A DNA stretch of 64,000 nucleotides from Geobacteraceae bacterium GWC2_55_20 (GTDB taxonomy: Bacteria > Desulfobacterota > Desulfuromonadia > Geobacterales > Pseudopelobacteraceae), in contig MGZK01000149.1 of assembly GCA_001802125.1 (NCBI GenBank), positions 24,046-88,045 of the forward strand, given 5' to 3'. Shown one piece after another: positions 8,666 to 19,900 of this stretch. A program made the translations under genes and the position numbers. Numbering within the stretch: position 1 is the stretch's first letter; each line of letters begins with the position of its first letter. A model generated the notes under the pieces. It worked only from the letters and a program-made list of their open reading frames with translations. It made no database searches and had not been told where the DNA came from.

Positions 8666-11600
8666 TCATATCGACGGTTGCCGGAAACTCTTTAGAAAAA
8701 AAACATCCTGTCGCATTTTTTTCTCCAGCACTCTTTCCCAATACTCGACTGCATCTTTTTCTGGCCCAATATAAGGTATTTCGATCGAAATCTGCTGACG
8801 ATCCAAGCCAAACAACCAGGGGAGACTCAGTAAAAGGACCTGGCAGTCACAGACCGGCAGCGGCTCTCCGTGTGGAACAACCCGGCCGACGCCGGAAACA
8901 GAGGCCACCAGCGTTGCCAGGGGAGGCTGACAGCTGACAACGACCCGGTAACCGGCACTGGCCAACAACGGCAGGAAGCGGGAAAACATGATCGTGTCGC
9001 CATACCCCTGTTCACAGTGCACCAGGACGCTTGAACCGGCAGCGCGTACGCCGATATCGCTCCGACGCAGCATCGGCCAGGGTGGCAGCGAGTCCGGCGG
9101 AAGCCTTTTCAGTCGCCACTCGAAATGCTCCCAGCCCTCAGAATACACCCCGATTGCCAGAAGTGAATATGCCAGATTCAAGTGACCGGCCACATGCCCC
9201 GGATCGAGTTCAAGCACCTTCCGGAAAGCATTGATGGCTTCCAGGTCCCTTCCGAGCAAAGCGAAAGCTGCTCCTGCGTCCAGATGTGCATCGGGGCAGT
9301 CTCCATTGCGCCCGACCTCAAGCTGCTTGTCTTTCAGAAGCTGCTCCAACCTGATGCGCTCTGCAGAAGCCTTTAACTCAGAACCGGGCTGATCCGGTTG
9401 CGACATTGGAGAACAAATGCCGAACAATCCGGAAAGCCGGTCCACAACTTCCAGGACAACACCATCCCAATCGCCCATATCAGTCTGGCGAAACAGCTCA
9501 ACCTGCGGATACCAGCAACATGAATTTCTGTTTTCCGACCAGCGCCAATCCGCGACATGGGACAGCAGCACCCAGGTCGGACGACCGCTGGCGGCAGCCA
9601 GATGCGCGACCGAAGTATCGATCGATATGATCAGATCCAGATTGGCCATCAGTGCGGCGGTATCTGCAAAATCCCGGATCTGGCCGGTCAGGTCGAGCAT
9701 CCTGGTATCTGGCGCCTCGGCAGAATCCATCTGCAACTTGACAAATGTTATGCCATCCAGGTCCAAAAGCGGCGCCAGGGCCGAAAATGGGCAACTGCGC
9801 TTGCAATTCAACGGGTTGTCCTGACGTCCGGACCAGGCCAGTCCGACCCTCGGTATTGAGTTGACAGGTTCCAAGCTTCTATAACCCGTGGTCCCATGTA
9901 CATAGGCCTGCAAGGCGCCGGCAACATCCTTCATCAGCGAAGGCCAGTCGCCCTGTAAAGGCTGCCTGAAAAGACGCATTGTTGGGTACCATGGGCTGTC
10001 GTGCCGCCCACACAACCAGCGCCAGTCCGAACTATAGGGGAGGAGGATCCATGTGTGAACACCGAGTGCACCGGCCAAATGTGCCACTGCCGTATCAATT
10101 GAAACCACCAGATCAAGATTGGAGATGAATGCGGCTGTATCGGCAAAATCATGGACATGCTCAGTCAAATCTAACAGAGGAAACCCAGGATCACATTTAC
10201 GGATCTGTTCCACACCTTCCCCGATCTGAAGACTATAAAATTCAATATTTGGTACAGAGGCAAGTTGCGCAAAGGTACCAAGCGGACATGATCGTTTACG
10301 ATTCAGCACCTGACTCTGCCGGCCAAACCAGACCAAACCGACTCGGATAGTTCCTCTGGATTCCAACCATTCTCTCCATTTATCAATATCCGCAGGCTGG
10401 GCAAACAGATACGGAACATGAGCAGGTATTGTTTCCAGAGTTGTACCGAAGACCAAAGGAAGCGACATCAGTGGCAGGTGGCAATCAAAATGTGGCAAGG
10501 GGTCTCCTGCAACGATAACACCGGCAACACCTTCAAGAGAAAGCAAAAGTCTCTTCAGGGCATGCACTTGGCATTCAATTATTACATTTCCACCCCGTTG
10601 CGACACCAATACAGCATAGCGCACAAACTGTATGGTATCTCCGAAACCTTGCTCGGCATGCAACAGAATCGTTCTGCCAGCCAGATCAGAACCATCCCAG
10701 AGCGGCTGGGAAAATATGCGGGAAGAAACCGGGTTCGCTTTTTTAAAACGCCACTCGAACTCTCTCCAACCTTCTGAATATTCCCCCAAGGCAAGGAGTG
10801 CAACAGAGAGGTTCCAATGTCCATCAGCGTAACCCGAATCAATTTTCAGAAGCTGGCGATACACATCGACAGCCTCTTCCAGGCGTCCCTGAGAGTTAAG
10901 CACCACTGCGAGGTTATTGAGCACCGTCAGTTTATCTGGAGTCAGAGTCAATGCCAGACGGTAGCACTCTTCTGCTTTGTCTAATTGTTCGATGGACTGA
11001 TAAGCCGTTCCCAACATGTTGATAGCTGCGGCATTTCTCGGCTTAAGCGCTAAAACCTTGCCATAGGCAACTATCGCATCTTCAAATCGCTCCGCTGCCT
11101 GGCAGACTTCAGCAATACCTTGAAATGCCTCTGCACATCCAGGATCGATGGCTATCGCACTCTCAAAAGATGCCAGCGCCAAGGGAAAATTCCGCAGTCT
11201 CTTTTCAACTTCGCCAAGACATAGATATGCCGCAGTAAAATTCTGATTAAACTCAACCACACGCCCGAAACAGGCTCGAGCTTCTTCAGGTTTGTTTATG
11301 GAAACATAAGCGTTTCCCAAATTAAACATCGCGTTAAAGAAATCAGGTTTGCAAAACAATGCTTCCTGATAGCAGTAAATCGCTTCTTCGTAACGACTCA
11401 GGGAATCCAGTGCAACACCACGATTGCAATGGAATTCTGCATTATCAGGCTCGTATGCTATCGCTCTTGAAAATGCGAGTTCAGCCCTAACGGCAGATCC
11501 GGATTTCAATAGACAGATTCCCAGCTGGTTGAGTTTTTCCGGACTGCAGAGCAACATTTCAAGCTCATCTCTCAATTGGCAAAAAACGCTTTTCCAATCA

Positions 11601-14600
11601 CCCGGAGCCGCCTGCCGGAAAAGCCGCATGGTAGGATACCAGGGGCTGTCATCCCGGTCGAGCAGCCAGCGCCATTCAGGCACGTATGGCAACAGGGTCC
11701 AGACCGGTTTCCCCAGCGCCCCGGCCAGATGCGCAACAGCAGTATCCACGCTGATCATCAGATCGAGATTTGCAATCATAGCCGCTGTATCAGAGAAGTC
11801 CTGAATCCGGCCGGTCAGATCCACAACCGTCATGCATTCCGGAAGACTATAAATCTGCTCTGACCCGGATCCGATCTGCAGGCTGTAGAAATCAACTCCC
11901 GCGAGTCCGCTGAGCGGAACAAACTCGTTGAGCGGACAGGAGCGGTTATGATCATCCCTGTGAGTGGGAGTACCCTGCCAGACCAGTCCGATTCGGAAGC
12001 GTCTCCCGTCCGGAAACATCCGTTGCCACTCCGCAACCTTGACCGGATCCGGCCTGAGATAGGGAACATCCCCAGGGATCGTTTCCAGCGTGGTCCCGAA
12101 AACATACGGCAGACTCTGTACAGGTATGTGCACATCAAAGACCGGGAGTGTGCCGTTACGATCCACCACCAGGCTGGTTCCAGCGACCGTCGCCAGCAGA
12201 GACACCAGTTCCGGCAGCGCGCAGACGACGATCTGCCCGCCCATGCCGGCGGCCAGTGAAGCATAGCGGATGAACTGGATCATGTCGCCGCGCCCCTGTT
12301 CCATGTGGATCAGCAGCGTTCTGCCCCCGAGCGGTGAGCCGTCCCATTGCCGGCATCCGAGGTCCGGTATCCGGGAAGTGAATCCCGAGGCCTTCCAGCG
12401 CCACTCATACTCTCTCCATCCGCTTGAAAAATCGCCGCCCTGCAAGAGGAGCATTCCCAGCAACCAGTGCGCATCGGCATGCATCGGATCATACTTGATG
12501 GCTGTTTGTGCCGATTCAATCGCATCCCGGTACAGCGCGCTATGCAGCAAGGCGTTGGCGAGGTTGTAATGCGCCTTTACAAAACCCGGATCAAGAGCCG
12601 TTGCGGCGCGATAGTGACTGATCGCCTCCGGAAGCCGCCCCTGGAGCTGCAACACGACCCCAAGGCTGTACTGCGGATCGGGGAGATCCGGCTGCCGTTC
12701 GACAATCCGCCTGAAACAGGATTCCGCCCCGACAAGGTCCCCGGCCTCCTTGAGAGCCCCACCCAGCCGGTAAACGGCCTCGATATCGGTCTGCCCGGAG
12801 CCGGAACTTTCAGCCAGCAGCCTTTCCAGCGCATCACGGATCTGGCCGATCACCTCTTCCCAGCCATGCTCCTGTTCACGCTCAAAAACCCGCATGGTGG
12901 GATACCAAGGTGTATCACAACGCCCATCCAGCCAGCGCCACTCCGTCCCCTTCGTCAGAAGCAACCAGACCGGCCTCCACATCGCCCCCGCTAGATGGGC
13001 AACGGCAGTGTCGACACTGATTACCAGGTCGAGATTTGCCACCAGCGCCGCAGTTTCGCTGAAATCTGTCTGCAGCGATGAAGTATCAATCAGGTCCATT
13101 CCCGTCGGCGCTGATGCGGCTTCCAAGGCAGCTTCTCCGACCTGCAGGCTGAAAAATTTCACATTCGGGATCCCACCAAGCGGCGCAAGCGCATCCAACC
13201 CGCAGGAGCGCTCTTTATCACGAGGATTTTTGGGGTTGCCACGCCAGGCCAGGCCGATCCTGAAAACAGGGCGGTTTCCGAGTATCTGCCGCCATTTGAT
13301 TACCTTGGCCGTATCCGGATATATGTATGGAACCCGATCCGGGACGGTCTCAATGGTGGTGCCTAAAATGTACGGCAGACTCATCAACTGGATATACACT
13401 TCGGTAAGCGGGGGTGTTTTAGACTTCGGAACGATCTTGTCCACTCCCGGAAAGGATTCAAGCAACGGGATCAGCGGTGGATCCAACTCAAAAACCACCT
13501 TACCACCCCGCTCCGCCACCAGCGGGATATAACGCACAAACTGGATCACATCGCCGACACCCTGCTCTCCGTAGATCAGAATGCTCCTGCCGTTCAATGG
13601 CGAGCCGTCCCATCTTGGCTGCGGATAATGGCGTGGATCGATATCGAATTTTTCAATGGCCAGCCGGGCTTCGAAATTTACAAAACCAGCTAGATAGTCA
13701 CCACTGCGCAGCTGCAAAGTTGCCAGATTGTAGACGACTTCAAGGCATTCGGGCCTGAGGGTCAGAATCTTTTTACAGATACCAATAGCTTCAATTATTT
13801 TGTTCTGAGACGATAAAACGTTGCCAAGACTCAGAAGTATTTCAAACGATTCCGGTTTCAGGTTGTGTGCCTTGTGCAGATACAGTTCTGCTTCCGGATA
13901 AGACTTCTGTTTCAGTAGAATATCACCAAGGGCGAACAAGTTGGCCGGACTGTCGGGACTAGCTGAAAGGGCTCTTCGACAGGCTTGTTCAGCTTCGAAA
14001 AGCTGCCCTGCAAGATCATACGCCCGTGCCAGGTTGAACCACACAGCCGGATCATCCGGCATCTTCACAAGGAGGTCGCGCAACTCGTATATTGCAGTAC
14101 CTGAATCATTATTTTTGATGGCGGTTAATGCTTGTTGAAATTTGGTTTCCAACATTTCGGCAGAGAGCCCCGACTCATCTTCCTGTTGTAATAACTGTTG
14201 CCGGAGTGCTTGAGTAACTTCGCGGACAACAGCCCCCCAATTGCCCGGTTCAGGTTGGCGGAAAAGCATCATCGTGGGATACCAGGGTGAATCGGTACAA
14301 TTGTTCATCCAACGCCAATCCGATATAAAAGGAAGCATCACCCAGACCGGTTTGCCTATCGCTCCGGCCAAATGGGCTATAACCGTGTCAATCGTAATTA
14401 CCAGATCAAGATTTGCAATCAGCGCAGCTGTTTTGGCAAAATCTCCGAGTTCGCATGACAGATCAATTACATGAGCAGCCATTTCCTTTGACAGCGATAG
14501 ATGACCACACTGCCCGAATTGCAGAGAATAAAATCTGGCGCCACGGATGCTAAACAATGGAGCCAGAAAGTCAGGCGGACATGAACGGTTAGGGTCCGGC

Positions 14601-15352
14601 GCCGGTTTGCCAGCCCAGACCAGGCCGATACGTAAAGAATCGTGTTTATCACCAAGCAACTCTCGCCAGAACTCCACCTTATCCGGAGGAGGAAAGAGAT
14701 AAGGTATTTCAGCTGGTATTGATGTCAGCGTTGTACCAAACAGGTGGGGAAGACTCATTAGCGGGATGTGGAAATCTGTTTGCGGCGGTGTATCGGATTT
14801 CAGCACCACTTTCTCCACACCTGCAAGCGTTGTCATCAAGGAGATAAGTGACTGCTGGACCTCAAGCAGTACCCTGCAACCTTTTTCAGCCAACAGGGGT
14901 ATGTATCGCGCAAACTGGATTGCATCGCCAAGTCCCTGTTCGCAGTAAACCAAGATGCTCCGCCCTTTCAGTGAAGAACCATCCCAGCGTGGCTGGGAAT
15001 AATTTCTTGAATCTGCCGATTTCATGGCAGAAAAACGAGCCTCGTAATCAGCAAATCCGGAGGCAAGATCACCAACCCTGAGCAGGTGTGCAGCACGGTT
15101 ATAGCGGGCCTTGGCGTTTAGAGGAGAACTCTTAAGGACAGATTCGTAACAATCCAGAGCCTCATCGTTACGGCCTTGCATATCCAGGGCGTAGCCAAGG
15201 TTCAGAATTGTTTCAAGTGACTCCGGTGCGAGGGCGCGTGTTCGCATAAAACAGGCCTCTGCCCTGGCAAACTCTCCGCTCTCCATGAATCTGACACCAC
15301 GATTAAAACAGGTTTCTGCATTATCCGATTCAAGGAGGCCAATTTCTATCAT
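8666..15352 (-). CDS. Giant modular TPR/GT9-like glycosyltransferase (2228 aa)
   Basis: The protein alternates tetratricopeptide blocks with heptosyltransferase-like GT-B domains. Donor-side signatures IDTxxAHLAG or similar occur near residues 321, 780, 1202, 1752 and 1911. Acceptor-side signatures of the EQGxGDxIQF type occur near 138, 597, 1018, 1567 and 2114. This gives four complete domains (about 120-385, 580-845, 1000-1265 and 1550-1815), then a C-terminal half alone (about 1830-1975), then TPRs and an N-terminal half alone (about 2075-2210). The last dozen residues are read from the flagellin promoter, so the 3' end looks truncated. No signal peptide, so cytoplasmic. Its position beside fliC suggests flagellin glycosylation; substrates are unknown. 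Confidence 0.88.
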   Translation of the reverse strand: MIEIGLLESDNAETCFNRGVRFMESGEFARAEACFMRTRALAPESLETILNLGYALDMQGRNDEALDCYESVLKSSPLNAKARYNRAAHLLRVGDLASGFADYEARFSAMKSADSRNYSQPRWDGSSLKGRSILVYCEQGLGDAIQFARYIPLLAEKGCRVLLEVQQSLISLMTTLAGVEKVVLKSDTPPQTDFHIPLMSLPHLFGTTLTSIPAEIPYLFPPPDKVEFWRELLGDKHDSLRIGLVWAGKPAPDPNRSCPPDFLAPLFSIRGARFYSLQFGQCGHLSLSKEMAAHVIDLSCELGDFAKTAALIANLDLVITIDTVIAHLAGAIGKPVWVMLPFISDWRWMNNCTDSPWYPTMMLFRQPEPGNWGAVVREVTQALRQQLLQQEDESGLSAEMLETKFQQALTAIKNNDSGTAIYELRDLLVKMPDDPAVWFNLARAYDLAGQLFEAEQACRRALSASPDSPANLFALGDILLKQKSYPEAELYLHKAHNLKPESFEILLSLGNVLSSQNKIIEAIGICKKILTLRPECLEVVYNLATLQLRSGDYLAGFVNFEARLAIEKFDIDPRHYPQPRWDGSPLNGRSILIYGEQGVGDVIQFVRYIPLVAERGGKVVFELDPPLIPLLESFPGVDKIVPKSKTPPLTEVYIQLMSLPYILGTTIETVPDRVPYIYPDTAKVIKWRQILGNRPVFRIGLAWRGNPKNPRDKERSCGLDALAPLGGIPNVKFFSLQVGEAALEAASAPTGMDLIDTSSLQTDFSETAALVANLDLVISVDTAVAHLAGAMWRPVWLLLTKGTEWRWLDGRCDTPWYPTMRVFEREQEHGWEEVIGQIRDALERLLAESSGSGQTDIEAVYRLGGALKEAGDLVGAESCFRRIVERQPDLPDPQYSLGVVLQLQGRLPEAISHYRAATALDPGFVKAHYNLANALLHSALYRDAIESAQTAIKYDPMHADAHWLLGMLLLQGGDFSSGWREYEWRWKASGFTSRIPDLGCRQWDGSPLGGRTLLIHMEQGRGDMIQFIRYASLAAGMGGQIVVCALPELVSLLATVAGTSLVVDRNGTLPVFDVHIPVQSLPYVFGTTLETIPGDVPYLRPDPVKVAEWQRMFPDGRRFRIGLVWQGTPTHRDDHNRSCPLNEFVPLSGLAGVDFYSLQIGSGSEQIYSLPECMTVVDLTGRIQDFSDTAAMIANLDLMISVDTAVAHLAGALGKPVWTLLPYVPEWRWLLDRDDSPWYPTMRLFRQAAPGDWKSVFCQLRDELEMLLCSPEKLNQLGICLLKSGSAVRAELAFSRAIAYEPDNAEFHCNRGVALDSLSRYEEAIYCYQEALFCKPDFFNAMFNLGNAYVSINKPEEARACFGRVVEFNQNFTAAYLCLGEVEKRLRNFPLALASFESAIAIDPGCAEAFQGIAEVCQAAERFEDAIVAYGKVLALKPRNAAAINMLGTAYQSIEQLDKAEECYRLALTLTPDKLTVLNNLAVVLNSQGRLEEAVDVYRQLLKIDSGYADGHWNLSVALLALGEYSEGWREFEWRFKKANPVSSRIFSQPLWDGSDLAGRTILLHAEQGFGDTIQFVRYAVLVSQRGGNVIIECQVHALKRLLLSLEGVAGVIVAGDPLPHFDCHLPLMSLPLVFGTTLETIPAHVPYLFAQPADIDKWREWLESRGTIRVGLVWFGRQSQVLNRKRSCPLGTFAQLASVPNIEFYSLQIGEGVEQIRKCDPGFPLLDLTEHVHDFADTAAFISNLDLVVSIDTAVAHLAGALGVHTWILLPYSSDWRWLCGRHDSPWYPTMRLFRQPLQGDWPSLMKDVAGALQAYVHGTTGYRSLEPVNSIPRVGLAWSGRQDNPLNCKRSCPFSALAPLLDLDGITFVKLQMDSAEAPDTRMLDLTGQIRDFADTAALMANLDLIISIDTSVAHLAAASGRPTWVLLSHVADWRWSENRNSCCWYPQVELFRQTDMGDWDGVVLEVVDRLSGLFGICSPMSQPDQPGSELKASAERIRLEQLLKDKQLEVGRNGDCPDAHLDAGAAFALLGRDLEAINAFRKVLELDPGHVAGHLNLAYSLLAIGVYSEGWEHFEWRLKRLPPDSLPPWPMLRRSDIGVRAAGSSVLVHCEQGYGDTIMFSRFLPLLASAGYRVVVSCQPPLATLVASVSGVGRVVPHGEPLPVCDCQVLLLSLPWLFGLDRQQISIEIPYIGPEKDAVEYWERVLEKKMRQDVFFLKSFRQPSI
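8668..8694 (-). promoter_or_regulatory. Sigma-28 (FliA) promoter of flagellin
   Basis: On the minus strand TAAAGAGT and GTCGATAT are separated by exactly 11 bases, a close match to the FliA consensus (TAAAGTTT, 11 bases, GCCGATAA). It lies 66 bases upstream of the flagellin ATG, leaving a leader long enough for FlbT control. It overlaps the last codons of the 2228-residue gene. Confidence 0.85.
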
Positions 15353-15366
15353 GGATACTGGCTTGA

Positions 15367-16884
15367 TCAGATCACCCCCAACCGTTTCATTAATGGTAGT
15401 TGGAAAGCCTGAAATGCCCTGATTTGCAGATCAAGCTCTTCAATATTTTTATCCCACGACTTGAGCACCTCACCATCTTTTATCAAGGCGAAATTATATA
15501 CTCGCATGATACCGGAAATAAACGACAACGGGTCATCAACATCCGTCAGCTCACCCAGCAACAGCAACCTCGGAACCCAGTCCAGCCTGATGCCGCTCCG
15601 AACGACTGGAGAGGCAAGGTACTTTGGCTCCATATCAAAAGCGGTCCGCTCCAGCACGGCATAATTGAAAAGCTTGACGCTGTTAATTAACTGGAGTGAA
15701 GGCGCAATCGCCGGAAGCAAGTATCCGGCGGCAAGCAAATGCATAAGGCTCTGCCGCACATCTTCATGCCTGAACAGGGCTATATCCGGTTGCCGCAACA
15801 ACTCCTCCAGAGAGTAGTCCCGCTTGCCAAAGGAGCTCAAAACAAGCTTGTACAACACCGGGTCAAGATTCATATCACCGCGAGGATTATCAAGCCTGAC
15901 CGAGTTCGATTCCATCGGAACAACCAGGGCAAAACGGATTCCTGGAAAGAGTTCCTGCTGAGCAGCCTGCTCCAGTTTATTACGGCCTTTGATGAAGACA
16001 TCTCTTCTGAATTGTTGGTTCACGGAAAAATCCTTGACCGTCTCCTTCACAACAGGGTTATCTATTTCAGCCAACAACTGCTGTTCCATCCGGGAAAAAT
16101 TAAGGAAATCAAGGTTATCGCCCAATGTTGCCGAACCGATAAAAGTCACCCCTGCTGGAGCTAGATCTTTTACTATATCGGCATGATAAAACTGTACCCA
16201 ATGTTCATTGAAATATTCGTGAGCAAGATAATTTTGGGGGCGCTTGCAGAGTTCATCAAAGAAAGTGCATGCGGAGGAATTGTTGTTAAAATAGGACAAG
16301 TTCATTGATCTCAGCCGACCCACAAGATCAATTGCGCCATTTATCTGCTCTTCTCCCAGATCCGCTGACATATCAGTCAAGGAAACAAGCAATTGCCGGA
16401 CCGGCGCCAGAGCAGCCCATCCCGGCAGACTGTTATAGCTGAGGTATACGACTCCTCCCACCTTAAGGTTACGACTGATAAAATCAACGACAAGTTTGCG
16501 GTTATCAGCACTGACCCAGGAATATACTCCGTGCAGGGTAATGAAATCAAATCGGGGCAGTTGAAGCCCCGCCAGAGCGTCAAAAGACGCCTCCCAGAAC
16601 GTAACATTCTCCAGCTTCGCCTGCCTGGCCATCTCGCGGGCACCCAAAATATGCGCCGGGTTGAAGTCGATTCCATGGAACTCTCCCTCCGGATGGCATG
16701 AAGCAAAAATGTTCGAGGACAGCCCCTGTCCACAGCCTAAATCGCAGCAGGAAAAACCCTGATCCAGCCGAACAGGCTCCATTCCCTGCATGACCAGCAC
16801 AAAATTCAACGCGGACGGGCTCATCTCGCGACAATGATTATGAACATATTCCATGTTGGCTACGTATCCATCTAACCTGGCCAT
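15367..16884 (-). CDS. SAM-dependent methyltransferase with methyltransferase regulatory domain
   Basis: The 505-residue protein begins with a class I SAM-binding fold: CDLGCGQGLSSNIFA (about 47), FHGIDFNPAHI and FDFITLHGVYSWV. The middle and C-terminal parts (about 215 onward) fit the methyltransferase regulatory domain family, often annotated as predicted regulatory domain of a methyltransferase. Related enzymes in flagellar loci are thought to methylate protein lysines or glycans, so either flagellin or its sugars may be the target. It ends 14 bases before the giant glycosyltransferase gene. The regulatory-domain call is by length and overall pattern. Confidence 0.75.
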   Translation of the reverse strand: MARLDGYVANMEYVHNHCREMSPSALNFVLVMQGMEPVRLDQGFSCCDLGCGQGLSSNIFASCHPEGEFHGIDFNPAHILGAREMARQAKLENVTFWEASFDALAGLQLPRFDFITLHGVYSWVSADNRKLVVDFISRNLKVGGVVYLSYNSLPGWAALAPVRQLLVSLTDMSADLGEEQINGAIDLVGRLRSMNLSYFNNNSSACTFFDELCKRPQNYLAHEYFNEHWVQFYHADIVKDLAPAGVTFIGSATLGDNLDFLNFSRMEQQLLAEIDNPVVKETVKDFSVNQQFRRDVFIKGRNKLEQAAQQELFPGIRFALVVPMESNSVRLDNPRGDMNLDPVLYKLVLSSFGKRDYSLEELLRQPDIALFRHEDVRQSLMHLLAAGYLLPAIAPSLQLINSVKLFNYAVLERTAFDMEPKYLASPVVRSGIRLDWVPRLLLLGELTDVDDPLSFISGIMRVYNFALIKDGEVLKSWDKNIEELDLQIRAFQAFQLPLMKRLGVI

Positions 16885-16922
16885 TTAAATTCCCGGAAAA
16901 CAGTCAAATATAAGTGCATTTG

Positions 16923-19900
16923 TCATCTTGCAACATGGCTTCCTGACGGAAACCAATCAGGATTCCTGCCGGACACAGCCATTAGAAACTTTTCAAGGCC
17001 CGCGATACACTGCCGGTCTTGATAAACCCTGTGTTTGCGAACGGACATTTTAGCAGAAATTTCGTCCCTCCATATCCTCTCGTTAGCCAGCCGCACCGCA
17101 ATGGCAATATACTCTTCCGTGCTTGCTGCAATCGTTTCCTCAACCCCCATCATCCTTAGAATCGCATAACCATGCCGGCCTCGCATGAACGCACCTGGCA
17201 TGGTAACAATCGGTTTGCTAAACGGAAGTGATTCAAATATTGTATTGCAACCCGACCATTCGATGCTGTCAAGAAAGATGTCTGCCCGGGCATTGAGCGC
17301 CGAGAAACCGGCGCCATCAAGTTGCGGCACCAACAAGACATAATCAGCGAAGTTCATTCCCTGGCTTTTAAAAGCCAGTTCAAGCCTCCGGACAAATTTC
17401 TCTGTCAGCTCGGAAATATGGTTGGAAATGAATACGAAACGGGCATTTTCAACACTTCCGGCTATTGCTGGAAAAACAAAATCATATTTTGGCAAATACT
17501 TGAGAAGGTTCTGACAGCAGAGAAACATGACATCATGCGTTTCCAGGCCAGGTATTTCAAGTTCCGGAACACCACAAGCACACAGCTCGCCAGGGTCATA
17601 CCAGATGGATAAATTCGGAAGCGGAACCAGTTTTTCACTGTAGTGCCGCTCTCCATCCGCCGGCTCCATCAGGTCACTGCTGATGAAATAGTCCACCGTC
17701 GGCATGCCGGTCGTTACCGGATGCCCCCATGATGTGCACTGTACAGGCGCCAGCCTCAATGCGGCCAATTTGAGCGTGGCGGCATCCATGCCGAGCCCCG
17801 GATAGATCAGCACATCAAGGTCCTGTTCATGGATTGCCACCGCGAGCGCTTCCGTATCGCTACTCTCAAGGAAGGAATCAGCCAGCGAACGAGCCGATTC
17901 AGTCGTCATGTCACTGATTTCACCCGTATGGAAACAGTGAATTGAGAATAACCGCCGGTCAAGTTGCTCCAACCACCCACGGATTGGAATCTTCCAGTTG
18001 GAGTGGTTATGGAAATAATTCGATACGATGCCGATCTTTATTCTGTCGCCTGACGAGCGTTGTGACAGATGGCGAGATAATTGTGGGTACTTTGCAGCCA
18101 TGACAGTGCAGATCCAGGAACCGTATTTTACCTGTAAGTCTTTTACGTTGCAGCCCAAATAGGGAAGGAAGAAAGGAGTCAGAGCTCCGATACCCTCAAC
18201 GGCATTATTGATACGATCAGCAGAATCAAGTGCGGTATTATTGATAAGCCCATCAAGCTCTTCAGCGTAGGCGCATATCATGGCATCTGTTTCCGCTTGA
18301 TTCATACATACCGTGAAGGATGACATACAGCACAACACCCGTGCATATACATGGGCAGGGTCCAACGCTACAGCACGCAGAAGATACGAGCGGGACTCCT
18401 GCCAACGCCCGATCTCCCTGGCGGCATGACCTGCCAGATAGTATCCGAAGGAGACATCAGCGACAATACCAAGAAAATGGCGCGCATGGTGGTAGGATTC
18501 TTCATAACGTTTCATTCGCAACAGGACATGCGACAATCTGAGCAGGGATTCCGGGTTATCGGGATTTTTGGACAAGGCCAGACGCAAGGTGTCGGCAGCA
18601 GCATCGAGCATGTTCAGCTTGACCTGCATTGCCCCTTTTTCAACCAGACTTTCAACGCAGTCCAGTTTGGCAGGAAAAGTTGCACCCGCCCCGGCAGAAC
18701 TGCATTTATCCTGCAATGAACCATCCTGTGTGGTTGTTACCGAAGATTGCAGCAGTTTGGTGAATTCGTTGAGAAGTCCCAGATATATCGCGGGATGGAC
18801 ACAATCTATAAACGGAGCTTTTTGACTACATGCAACGCCCTGATTCACGAGGACATGATAGAGATTATGACCTGGTTTTACATAAAGGAATGTATTTTGT
18901 CGATAGCAGGGTTCAACCCTGTCATCGTTCCAGAAAGTGGGCCGAAAGAGGTCGAACAGTGCATAACCGCGATCAAAAAACAGGTCGGCCCAGAAACTGT
19001 GAGGCTTGGTATTAATATGGTTGACTCCCGGTTGCCCTGTAAATGCAGCGCCAAACAACACCACATCAGACAGGTTGGACAGCGATTCCACGAACGCATC
19101 AGAAGATTCGGGCTGCAGGTGTTCAGCAACCTCCAGGGAAATCGCCAAATCAAAACGGCCGGTCAGCGGAAGTTTTTTCTCAAGATTTGCCGGGTAAAAC
19201 TTGATACTTGAGTCAATCATGGCTTCTTGTGAATTCCAGTCACCATCGACACCAACTACCCGTTTAACCCCGAAGTCGCGACAGGTGGCCAACCACGCGC
19301 CCCTTCCGCAACCAATATCTACTACGCTTTCCGGAACACCCCAGATTGAGAAGAGGTGATAAAGATATACCTGGGCCGATTTGAGGCTTCCAAAGACCTG
19401 GCTGTTGTAAAATTCTTGCCCATACATGCTGTCGTTCATGTCCGTTTTTCCGGCATTGCAGCTAAGATTGAATTTATTATTGTTACAGGTCTGGTCAATA
19501 AGGCAGCCTTTATGCCGGAAATCAGGATCGGCAAAATATACCTCTTCGGTACATCCTCCCAGAAACCAGGCGACCTCGGAGTAAGTTGACATTGCTGTCA
19601 GCACAAGATGAGACGCCTTTGAAAGGACCAGTAACTCAACAATATCATCCAACATTTCTTCAGGACTGTTTTCATGCCACGGCTTGGAAGGTCTCTGAAG
19701 TATTTTCTCCGAAGTAACAAGTTTTTTGTTCAGTGTCCTCAACAGGCTCTCTATGAACTGAGGATCATCACTGGTTACAAATAGTTCTTTATCCTGAAAA
19801 CGGGAACAAACCTGGATAAAATCATCAAAATCGAACCACTTCTGTTTCCTCTCTGGTTCGTCAAACCAGGTACGTGCATGTACTCCAACATATGAATCCG

